Below the pieces are notes generated by a model that ran no database searches, was not told the DNA's origin, and saw only the letters and a list, made by a program, of their open reading frames with translations. DNA of 64,000 bases from Hirschia sp964342355 (GTDB taxonomy: Bacteria > Pseudomonadota > Alphaproteobacteria > Caulobacterales > Hyphomonadaceae): assembly GCA_964342355.1 (NCBI GenBank), contig CAYFFG010000005.1:124001-188000 (forward strand). The letters are read 5' to 3'. The position numbers and the translations under genes are program-made. Of this stretch, positions 26,954 through 34,572 are shown in pieces. Positions within the stretch are counted from its first letter, which is position 1. Each line of letters starts with the position of its first letter.

Positions 26954-27622
26954 ATGAAGAATATGCTTGTATCTGCTTTATTAGGCGCAACCCTGCTGTC
27001 TGGCGTAGCTGTGGCTGAGCCAAAAGAATGGACGCTTGACCAGGGTCACGCTCACATTGGTTGGGAAATTGACCACATGGGACTTAGCCGCACAGTAGGT
27101 CGTTTCAACGATTTTGACGGTACTTTTCTAATCGACGAAGAAGACCCATCTAAATCCAAGATTACTTTTTCGATTGATGCGGCGTCTATCGATTCCAACC
27201 ATGTCGGCCGTGACAACCATTTGCGTCACGCTGACTATCTCAATGTTGAGAAGCACCCAAAGATCGACTTCGTATCGACAAAAGTGGACATGCTAACCCC
27301 AACATCAGGCAAGCTATATGGCGACCTGACACTGCGCGGAAAAACAGCGCCAGTTGAACTGGACTTTGAACTAACGCGTGATCGCACATTCCCAAGTTTC
27401 CTGCCAAATTATGACGAACTTCGTGCGGTTGGTTTTGAAGTGACTGGCGAGATCGCACGCCTTGACCACGGACTGGACTACATCGCTTTTGTGGACAGCC
27501 CGACTGGTTTTATCATCGATCTGGACGCGCACTTCGACCTTGTTGACTGTTCAGCGGCCAAAGACACAAATATCCCTTGTAACTGGGGGCGCGTCGACGG
27601 TTTCAAAGGACCAAGCGAATAA
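26954..27622 (+). CDS. YceI-family periplasmic lipocalin-like protein
   Basis: A 222-residue secreted protein. AAAGGAG precedes ATG 26954; the signal peptide (1-20) ends in GVAVA-E. The mature part is the YceI domain: WTLDQGHAHIGWEIDHMGLS, GRFNDFDGTFLID, SIDSNHVGRDNHLRHADYLNVEKHP and DLTLRGKTAPVELD. YceI proteins form a barrel that binds polyprenoid or amide ligands and often accompany oxidative or acid stress genes; E. coli YceI is base-inducible. The last about 25 residues (CSAAKDTNIPCNW) add two Cys beyond the core, a possible disulfide. Followed by a strong terminator. Confidence 0.9.
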   Translation: MKNMLVSALLGATLLSGVAVAEPKEWTLDQGHAHIGWEIDHMGLSRTVGRFNDFDGTFLIDEEDPSKSKITFSIDAASIDSNHVGRDNHLRHADYLNVEKHPKIDFVSTKVDMLTPTSGKLYGDLTLRGKTAPVELDFELTRDRTFPSFLPNYDELRAVGFEVTGEIARLDHGLDYIAFVDSPTGFIIDLDAHFDLVDCSAAKDTNIPCNWGRVDGFKGPSE

Positions 27623-27637
27623 GATTTTTTTAAGTTC

Positions 27638-27719
27638 AAGAGCGCAACTTTCCCAGAGGCTGCGCTCTTTGAAAATGGAAACGCGCAGGGCCGGGTGTGG
27701 CTCTGCGCGTTTTTGTTTT
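27638..27719 (+). terminator. Double hairpin, second is a strong intrinsic terminator
   Basis: The first stem AAGAGCGCA (27638-27646) pairs perfectly with TGCGCTCTT (27661-27669). A second, 13-bp stem runs 27680-27692 with 27699-27711 (one G-T pair, 6-base loop) and is followed by TTTTGTTTT. It ends the gst-yceI transcript and separates it from the convergent PQQ dehydrogenase. Confidence 0.85.
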
Positions 27720-27736
27720 GGAGCGGTGTTTGTCAG

Positions 27737-29935
27737 CTATTCGAAGGTGGATTGAAGCGACGTCGTCTTCGCATCTGCCTGTGCTCGAGAGATGATGTAA
27801 TGGCGGATCGCTGCCAATTCTTCATCCGTCATGACTTCAGAAAACGAGACCATGCCGCGTGATTCAAGCACGCCATCGCGGACAATTGACATCCAGATGT
27901 CTTCGTCCACCAGCGCGCCGGAGTAGCGCAAGTCTGGCACCACTTCACCGCCGGTGTGACAGGTTGCGCAATAGCCGCCGTAGAATTTTGCGCCGAGCGC
28001 AACCAGCTCTGGGTCTGGCTTGTCTTCCGGTGGAGCCAGTTCAAATTCGATGTCATCAACTGGCGGTAATTCGGCTTCGCCATCCAGTTTGAAAACCAGT
28101 AGGCGGCTGCGGTTTTTGACAGACCCGTCGAGCAAGCCATAAACGCCGCCCCAACCCGCCAATAACGCAACATATTGCTCGCCATCTTGTTCAAACGTCA
28201 TCGGCGCAGCAATGGCGCCAGTCTGGATTGGGTAAGACCAGAGCTGATCACCGGTTTCAGCGTCATATGCTTTAAAGTCACCAGCCTTTGTGCCCTGGAA
28301 GACCAGACCGCCACCTGTGGTCAGCAAGCCGCCGTTCCAAAGGGAAGGGTAGTTCACATGCCAACGCTCAGTTTGTGTGATCGGGTCCCAAGCCACCAAC
28401 GCACCCGGACCGAGCTTGCGGTCTTTTACAGGTTGCATTGCAGCTTTTTCTTCTTCTGTCGGAATGTGAATACCGACGTCTGATGGTGGACGTTGATACG
28501 TTTTCTGACCCTCGATAACCTTTTCAGACTGAGGTTTTGAGCGACCAACACCGTTATTCCATCCCAATGAAGAGGGTGTCCATTCTTCCGGGCTGGAGTA
28601 AGGCTGAGGAATGTTCTGTGCAGGAATGTAAACAAGACCTGTTTCCGGGTTAAACGCCATCGGGTGCCAGTTGTGACCACCTAGAGCGCTCGGGTAGACC
28701 AGCATTGGGCTTGTTTTATAGCGAGCAGCCGGATTTTCGACTGGTCGGCCTGTTTCCGGATTGATACCAACAGCCCAGGTCACTTTTGTGTAGTTGTCGG
28801 CAGAGATGAACTCGCCGGTTTTGCGGTCGATGACATAGAAGAAACCATTCTTAGGCGCTTGCATCAGCACTTCGCGGGTTTCGCCATCAATTTCCAGATC
28901 AGCAAGAATGATGTGCTGCGTGGCTGTGTAGTCCCAGGTCTCGCCAGGCGTTGTCTGGAAATGCCAAGCATATTCGCCGGTGTCTGCTTTGATAGCGACG
29001 ATGGAGGAAAGATAGAGGTTATCGCCGCCTTCTGGTGAGCGGTACTGCTGGTTCCAGGGTGATCCGTTCCCAACACCAATATAGAGCAAGCCAAGGTCCG
29101 GGTCATACGCCATGGAGTCCCAAACCGTGCCGCCGCCGCCCAGCTCCCACCAGTCGCCCGTCCAAGTTTCAGCTGCTTTTTCCAGATATTCAGGCTGGGG
29201 GCCATTTTCGGGGTTGTCCGGCACCGTGTGGAAACGCCATGCCAGCTCGCCGGTTTCGGCGTCATATGCTGAGATGAAGCCGCGCACCTTACCCATGTCG
29301 GCGCCGCCATTTCCGATAATGACAAGGCCGTCAACAACGCGCGGCGCACCTGTGATAGTGTAAGGACCTTCTTGATCCAGCGTCACCTGGCTCCAGGCCT
29401 CTGCGCCAGTCTCACGGTCGATCGCGACAAGACGCCCATCCAGTGTTCCGACAAACAGTTTGTCGCCCCATGCTGCGATCCCACGGTTCACAGCGTCACA
29501 GCATGCTTTCACACCAGCAGAGCCGGGGACTTCTGGGTCGAATGACCAGATTTCTTCGCCAGTCACAGCATCAAAAGCGACGACGTGGCTCCATGCTGTG
29601 GACGTGTAGATCTTCCCGTCGATAACGAGCGGGGTGGCTTCCTGTCCCCGCGCGGTTTCAAGGTCAGCGTACCAGGCCAGTTTAAGGTTTGAGACCGTGT
29701 CTTTGTTAATTTCATCCAGCGGGCTGAAGCGTTGCTCAGACCATGTGCGGCCATAACTTAGCCATTCGCTGTTGTTGTCAGCTGCTGTGACAAGGTCGTC
29801 ACGAATAATAGTGCGATTGTTATTTGCAGACTCAGAAGCTGCGACATCCGTTGTGTCCGTGGCTGGCCCGGTTCCGCATCCTGCTAACGCAAGGCCGGAA
29901 ACCATTGCACAAAGTGCGTGTCGAATTGTCAGCAT
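27737..29935 (-). CDS. PQQ-dependent quinohemoprotein alcohol dehydrogenase, lipoprotein type
   Basis: A 732-residue periplasmic dehydrogenase. The start at 29935 gives a lipoprotein signal (SGLALAGC, Cys20) after GAGGG. The eight-bladed propeller occupies about 45-600: KACCDAV carries the vicinal Cys pair that contacts PQQ, TPGETWDY the catalytic Asp region, and WSEQRFSPLDEIN and GALVAWDP are blade repeats. A C-terminal cytochrome c domain has CATCH at 656-660 and a candidate axial Met in SRGMVSF. Electrons from alcohol oxidation would pass through heme to the respiratory chain. Family members oxidise ethanol and other primary alcohols. No pqq biosynthesis genes are in the window. Confidence 0.9.
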   Translation of the reverse strand: MLTIRHALCAMVSGLALAGCGTGPATDTTDVAASESANNNRTIIRDDLVTAADNNSEWLSYGRTWSEQRFSPLDEINKDTVSNLKLAWYADLETARGQEATPLVIDGKIYTSTAWSHVVAFDAVTGEEIWSFDPEVPGSAGVKACCDAVNRGIAAWGDKLFVGTLDGRLVAIDRETGAEAWSQVTLDQEGPYTITGAPRVVDGLVIIGNGGADMGKVRGFISAYDAETGELAWRFHTVPDNPENGPQPEYLEKAAETWTGDWWELGGGGTVWDSMAYDPDLGLLYIGVGNGSPWNQQYRSPEGGDNLYLSSIVAIKADTGEYAWHFQTTPGETWDYTATQHIILADLEIDGETREVLMQAPKNGFFYVIDRKTGEFISADNYTKVTWAVGINPETGRPVENPAARYKTSPMLVYPSALGGHNWHPMAFNPETGLVYIPAQNIPQPYSSPEEWTPSSLGWNNGVGRSKPQSEKVIEGQKTYQRPPSDVGIHIPTEEEKAAMQPVKDRKLGPGALVAWDPITQTERWHVNYPSLWNGGLLTTGGGLVFQGTKAGDFKAYDAETGDQLWSYPIQTGAIAAPMTFEQDGEQYVALLAGWGGVYGLLDGSVKNRSRLLVFKLDGEAELPPVDDIEFELAPPEDKPDPELVALGAKFYGGYCATCHTGGEVVPDLRYSGALVDEDIWMSIVRDGVLESRGMVSFSEVMTDEELAAIRHYIISRAQADAKTTSLQSTFE

Positions 29936-30093
29936 GATACCCTCTGAGTTGCTCCCACTGGAGGTGGTCATAGCGAGAAAATAGCTTCGCGTTAAGGAAA
30001 AAATCGTGTGAGCTTCCAAAGCGTACGCGGATTTTCACACGGACCTTACGTAAGCGACAGTCATTTGTGACGGTTTGAGCGGGCGCATGTTGG

Positions 30094-30130
30094 GTAACAA
30101 AAACGCCGCCATTCAAAAGAATGACGGCGC
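30094..30130 (-). terminator. Intrinsic terminator of the TonB receptor gene at 30159
   Basis: On the minus strand, CGCCGTCATT (30129-30120) pairs with AATGGCGGCG (30113-30104), one G-T pair, with a six-base loop, followed by TTTTTGTT. It lies 29 bases after the receptor stop. Confidence 0.85.
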
Positions 30131-30158
30131 TTGTTGGATTGGTATGAATACCTAAAAC

Positions 30159-32684
30159 TTAGAAAGTCTTACGTACTGTCATACCGTATGTGCGTGGTGC
30201 GTTCGGGTAACCAGAGAACGAACCTGGCTGCACAGTCGTTGGGAATGCGCTTGTCAGGTAGTTGTCATCGTTCAGGTTACGGATCCAAGCGCGTACATCC
30301 AGACCATTACCGAAGTCGAGACCGGCGGCGGCGTTGAATGTGTTGACTTCGCGAGACGCGATGGCAGCAGGAACGTTCTCAACAATCGGAACTTCATCCT
30401 GGTACTGGTAGTCACCTTGAATGAAGCCCAGCATGCCGTTTGACAGAGTAAAGTCGTAACGGGCGCCTGCAGAGATGCTCACTTCGTGGATACCTGCCGG
30501 CTGTTCACCAGAAAGATCAACTGACGTACCGCCTACACCAGGTGCATTGGTGAAGTCGTCATACTCTGGGTCAAGGAATGTACCTGCAAATGACAGCGTC
30601 AGAGCATCCGTTGGCTTGTAAGTTGTTTCGATTTCCAGACCCAGCGTGGATTGCTCACCTGCGTTTGAAAGAACGAAACCGGAGCCCTGGAAGATTGAAG
30701 ACTGGAAGCCTTCGATCGACTGGTCAAAGACCGCCAGGTTGATGTTGATGTTGTCGAACTCAGCTTTCAGACCGATTTCGAAAACTTCTGTGCTTTCCGG
30801 ACCAGCAAAACGCGTACCTGTACGTGAGTTAGGAACAGCCAGACCAGCTGCGTCAAGTGCGGCGAAGTCAGCTGCAAAAGGAGATGAGTCACGGCTCAAG
30901 TTCCAGGAGCTGGCCTTGAAGCCCGTTGCGTAGCTACCGTAGACGTTGACTGTGTCTGTCAGATCGTATGCCAAGCGTGCAGTGTAAGTGACGTCGTCAT
31001 CGTTTGACTCGCCGCTTTCAACTGCGTTCGGGAAGTCGATGAAGTTCTGAAGGAACTGCAGGCCTTGCAGGCTAGCGATTGTGCCAGGTGTAGCTGCTGC
31101 CGCGCCTGCCTGGATTGCAGCGAAAGCGTCTGGGTCTGCGCCAGCAACAAGAGCGAAGTTGTCTGGAGTTGGGTCAAGACCTGTCGCACCCTGGAAAGCG
31201 CCAGCAAAGACGATTGCGCCAATACCGTCAGAGAACGGTGATGCGCTGAGGTCGATCTGGTAGAATGGCTCCAGGTTGGTTGCATCGGCTGTTACTGTTT
31301 TCTCGTCGTCTGTGTAGGACAGGCCAACAGTTGCTGTTAAGCGATCTGTGAAGTGGTAGTCCAGTTGACCAAAGAGAGAGTAGCTCTGGTTTTCTTGAGT
31401 GAAGGTTTCAAAAGCACCATTGCCTTGAGCGTAGTATGTGCCTGGTTCTTCGCCGAAAACCGCTTCCAGAGTATCGATAATGCCGTCACCCAGAATGTTT
31501 GCGTAAGCACGGAAAATTGGACCGTTAACGATGGACTGGTTCGAAACCAGATCTTCGTTGAAGTAGTAAGCGCCGACCAACCAGTCGAGTTTTTCAGTAG
31601 ATCCGGCGAGGCGGAATTCCTGAGTGAATGTCTCGAATTTTGAATCGCCCGCGTTAGAGTCAAGCGCAGGTGCATTTGTGAAGTCAACGTCGCCATCGTC
31701 AGCACGCTCTTGCTCACGGTAAGAGGTGATAGATGTGAAGTCAGCCCAACCCAGGTCATAATCAACATGAACAGAGAGACCGCCATTGGAGATCTCGTTG
31801 GTTGGATCAACGTCAAGCGCAGTCACGTAGTTGAATGGTTGTTCTGTTGGAGTGTTTCCACCCAGTGCGAACAGGGCGTCTGTCAGAGGGCCTTGAGCAA
31901 TAATTGGGGAGTAACAGCAGATTTCGTCGATTTCATCATAGTCTGCGATCACACGAACAGACAGTTCGTCAGACAATTCTGCGAGGATCTGACCGCGGAT
32001 TGCATAACGGTCACGGTCGTTAAGGTCTTGGCCGTCAAGGTTGTCTGCGTAGCCGTCGCGCTCGTTGAAGTTACCGGAAAGGCTGAATGCCACATTGTCA
32101 GAAATCGGTCCGGTGATGCTGCCTTTAACGATGCGCTGGTTGAAGTTGCCAAGCGTACCTTCAAGAGAGCCGCCCCATTCAAACTCAGGCTCTTTGGTGA
32201 CAAAGCTGATCACACCAGCAGATGCGTTCTTACCGAACAGAGTTGATTGTGGACCGCGCAGCACCTCAACGCGCTGAAGACCTGGGAAGTCAGCGATCGC
32301 TGCAGATGAACGCGTGCGGTAAACACCGTCGATGAACACAGCCACAGAAGGCTCAATACCGATACCGTTTGAACCGTTACCGAAACCACGGATAACGAAA
32401 GAGGTGTTCGCGCTTGTGTTGAGCTGCGACACACGCAGGGACGGAACCACAGACTGAAGATCGATAATGTCAGTGATCTGTGCGCTTTCGATAACTTCGG
32501 TGCCGACAACAGACACAGCAACGGGCACTTCTTGGAGTGTTTGTTCACGCTTGGTCGCTGTGATGACGACGGTGTCAAGACGCTTGCCGTCGTCTGCTGC
32601 TGGCGCAGCTTCCTGAGCGAATACAGGACCGCTCATAAGTGAAGAGATAAGGATCGAAGACCCGAAAAGAATTGATTTTTTCAC
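30159..32684 (-). CDS. TonB-dependent outer-membrane receptor
   Basis: An 841-residue receptor. The signal peptide ends GPVFA-Q (about 24), the TonB box is DTVVITATKR (about 36-45), the plug domain (about 50-165) has FVIRGFGNG and VEVLRGPQSTLFGKNASAG, and the rest is a 22-strand barrel ending in the aromatic YGMTVRKTF. Many alternating aromatic strands such as YSLFGQLDYHF support the barrel. The ligand is unknown. It belongs to the large Caulobacter/Sphingomonas-type receptor group rather than classical siderophore receptors. It is flanked by two PQQ dehydrogenases, so a substrate or PQQ role is conceivable but unproven. AGGGAGGATAC precedes the ATG on the minus strand. Confidence 0.92.
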   Translation of the reverse strand: MKKSILFGSSILISSLMSGPVFAQEAAPAADDGKRLDTVVITATKREQTLQEVPVAVSVVGTEVIESAQITDIIDLQSVVPSLRVSQLNTSANTSFVIRGFGNGSNGIGIEPSVAVFIDGVYRTRSSAAIADFPGLQRVEVLRGPQSTLFGKNASAGVISFVTKEPEFEWGGSLEGTLGNFNQRIVKGSITGPISDNVAFSLSGNFNERDGYADNLDGQDLNDRDRYAIRGQILAELSDELSVRVIADYDEIDEICCYSPIIAQGPLTDALFALGGNTPTEQPFNYVTALDVDPTNEISNGGLSVHVDYDLGWADFTSITSYREQERADDGDVDFTNAPALDSNAGDSKFETFTQEFRLAGSTEKLDWLVGAYYFNEDLVSNQSIVNGPIFRAYANILGDGIIDTLEAVFGEEPGTYYAQGNGAFETFTQENQSYSLFGQLDYHFTDRLTATVGLSYTDDEKTVTADATNLEPFYQIDLSASPFSDGIGAIVFAGAFQGATGLDPTPDNFALVAGADPDAFAAIQAGAAAATPGTIASLQGLQFLQNFIDFPNAVESGESNDDDVTYTARLAYDLTDTVNVYGSYATGFKASSWNLSRDSSPFAADFAALDAAGLAVPNSRTGTRFAGPESTEVFEIGLKAEFDNININLAVFDQSIEGFQSSIFQGSGFVLSNAGEQSTLGLEIETTYKPTDALTLSFAGTFLDPEYDDFTNAPGVGGTSVDLSGEQPAGIHEVSISAGARYDFTLSNGMLGFIQGDYQYQDEVPIVENVPAAIASREVNTFNAAAGLDFGNGLDVRAWIRNLNDDNYLTSAFPTTVQPGSFSGYPNAPRTYGMTVRKTF

Positions 32685-32868
32685 AGATGTATCCTCCCTG
32701 ATACAAAGATAGAGGTTTTGCCACTGGAGAGCTTGTACTTGCTTTCTGGGCCTTCCCTTAGGGGCAGCTTATCTATGAAAAAGACCTAGTTGAGAATAGG
32801 TTTCGTCAAATCTAGTGCAGTTTTGCAGTAATTTTTCCGTGACCATGGCAAAAATCCCACGGTTTGGT

Positions 32869-33858
32869 TTATCGAAGTTCCAGATTGTTAAATTCGGGGT
32901 AACGTTCGCCCTGAATCGCATCAAGAGGTATCAAACTGGCGAGAATGTCGCGTTCCGTTTGCGTAAGCGGTATCTTGGTAGCTGCCGCGTTTTCCTCAAG
33001 CCGGTATGCTTTACGCGTTCCTGGTATCGGAACAATGTTCGGTGCGCGTGATAATACCCATGCTAATGACAATTGGACCGGGCTAACTCCCTTTTCAGCT
33101 GCCATATCTGCGACTTTTTCAATAAGCTGCAAGTTCGCATTCATTGCGTCCTCTTGAAATCTGGGAAGGATCCGGCGGTAATCAAGGCCTGAAAATGCGT
33201 CGTGTGATTTGAATGCATTGGTCAGGAGGCCGCGGCAGATCGGAGAGTAGGGGACAAAGGACGCGCCGATTTCCAGACAGGTGTCGATCGTTTCTTCTAT
33301 AACCGGCGCTCGCGACATGAGAGAATATTCGTTCTGTACCGCGGCTACCGGGAAGGTTGCGTGTGCCGCCTTGATCGTGGTGGCGCTGACTTCAGATAGT
33401 CCGGCAGCTCGAATTTTGCCGTCATTAAACAAATCCGCTAGTGCGCCCATGGAATCTTCCAATGGGGTCTCTCCATCCAGTCGATGAAGATAAAAGAGGT
33501 CTATTTCATCAACTTTCAGGCGTCTCAGCGACGCCTCGCATGCTGACTTGATGTGCTCCGGGCGCGTGTTGGCGGACTGGTTGCGCGGATCTTGATTGTG
33601 AACAACGATCCCGCATTTGGTGGCGATCACGACATTGTCACGGCGGCCTTTCATCATCTCACCTAGAAAACGTTCGTTTTCACCAAAGCCATAAAAATCA
33701 GACGTATCCCAGAAATTGACACCGATCTCCAACGCCTTCTCGAGTGTTTCCTTGCAAGCGTCGATATCAATATCGCCGTAGGCAAACGCCATCCCCATGC
33801 ATCCAAGTCCCATGCGCGGAATGGATATGTCTGTTTGTCCAAGTGAAGTGCGATCCAT
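32869..33858 (-). CDS. Aldo/keto reductase
   Basis: A 329-residue NADPH-dependent TIM-barrel oxidoreductase. The start MDRTSLGQTD at 33858 follows GGGAGGGAGAAAA; upstream codons to 33978 overlap the promoter region. The tetrad is complete: Asp51 and Tyr56 in FWDTSDFYGFGENE, Lys81 in VIATKCG and His125 in FYLHRLD. VVPIPGTRK near 285 is the cofactor-phosphate loop. It resembles the AKR13 YakC/IolS-type subgroup. It is divergent from a TetR regulator across a palindromic spacer, which suggests repression relieved by a small carbonyl or aromatic inducer. Confidence 0.92.
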   Translation of the reverse strand: MDRTSLGQTDISIPRMGLGCMGMAFAYGDIDIDACKETLEKALEIGVNFWDTSDFYGFGENERFLGEMMKGRRDNVVIATKCGIVVHNQDPRNQSANTRPEHIKSACEASLRRLKVDEIDLFYLHRLDGETPLEDSMGALADLFNDGKIRAAGLSEVSATTIKAAHATFPVAAVQNEYSLMSRAPVIEETIDTCLEIGASFVPYSPICRGLLTNAFKSHDAFSGLDYRRILPRFQEDAMNANLQLIEKVADMAAEKGVSPVQLSLAWVLSRAPNIVPIPGTRKAYRLEENAAATKIPLTQTERDILASLIPLDAIQGERYPEFNNLELR

Positions 33859-33885
33859 AGTTTTCTCCCTCCCAATAAACCAACA

Positions 33886-33908
33886 GGTATTTAAATACCG
33901 ATAGGTAT
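33886..33908. promoter_or_regulatory. Overlapping palindromes, probable TetR operator
   Basis: GGTATTTAAATACC (33886-33899) is a perfect 14-bp palindrome. Its right half plus the next bases form ATACC-N4-GGTAT (33895-33908), a second inverted repeat. It lies 27 bases before the reductase start and about 55 before the tetR start, the expected place for a shared operator. Confidence 0.65.
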
Positions 33909-33962
33909 GCGAAGAGTCAATGGTATTCGAATTAGTCGGAATAACTGGTGTAGGTTGAAGAA

Positions 33963-34571
33963 ATGGCGCGATTAACAAGGGAAGAGGCGAGGCTCAAAAC
34001 ACGAGAAAAACTGCTTGATTCAGGCAGATTATGTTTCGCGCGCTATGGATTTTCCGGTGCGTCAGTTGACATCATTGCGGAAACAGCCGGGTTCTCTAAA
34101 GGCGCATTTTACTCAAATTTTGATTCCAAGGAGGCTGCTTTTCTTCTGCTCCTTGAACAGCACCTAACGGGCGAAATCGCACGGGGACGCGCCGCAATCA
34201 AAGGCGAGAGCTTCGAAACAGCCCTTAACAGTTTTGTCGATCTTTATGCGATGGAGGAAGAGGATCAGGACTGGTGCCTTCTTTCAGTAGAGTTTGCGCT
34301 ATTTGCCGCTCGCTCCGACACATTTGGCGAACACTATTCAAAACTCTACAAACATCATTATGAGCAGATCGCCGAAACCTTGAGTCAGATTGCCGACCTT
34401 GCCGGTGCCAAGCTTCACAGTCCCTCCACTACCGCCAGCAAATTCATCGCATTTCGGACCGGATTGGCGTTAGATCGCGCGGCAAAAGAGCCAACCCTTA
34501 CCCATGAAGACGTCAAAACATCTTTGCTCATGTTTCTGGGTAAGGTGATGAAAGTTGGTCCGGAAATGTAA
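33963..34571 (+). CDS. TetR-family transcriptional regulator
   Basis: A 202-residue regulator. The N-terminal helix-turn-helix (about 10-58) reads TREKLLDSGRLCFARYGFSG, then VDIIAETAGFSKGAFYSNF, a typical TetR recognition helix. The C-terminal helical ligand domain resembles the TetR_C_6 type (LLLLEQHL, DWCLLSVEF). It probably represses itself and the divergent aldo/keto reductase through the palindrome between them. The ligand is unknown. Its stop lies one base from the stop of the converging PQQ dehydrogenase gene. Confidence 0.9.
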   Translation: MARLTREEARLKTREKLLDSGRLCFARYGFSGASVDIIAETAGFSKGAFYSNFDSKEAAFLLLLEQHLTGEIARGRAAIKGESFETALNSFVDLYAMEEEDQDWCLLSVEFALFAARSDTFGEHYSKLYKHHYEQIAETLSQIADLAGAKLHSPSTTASKFIAFRTGLALDRAAKEPTLTHEDVKTSLLMFLGKVMKVGPEM

Positions 34572-34572
34572 T

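Noticed and set aside
31710..32246. 178-residue plus-strand open frame inside the TonB receptor gene
   Set aside because: Shadow of the receptor plug and barrel codons on the other strand; no family features.
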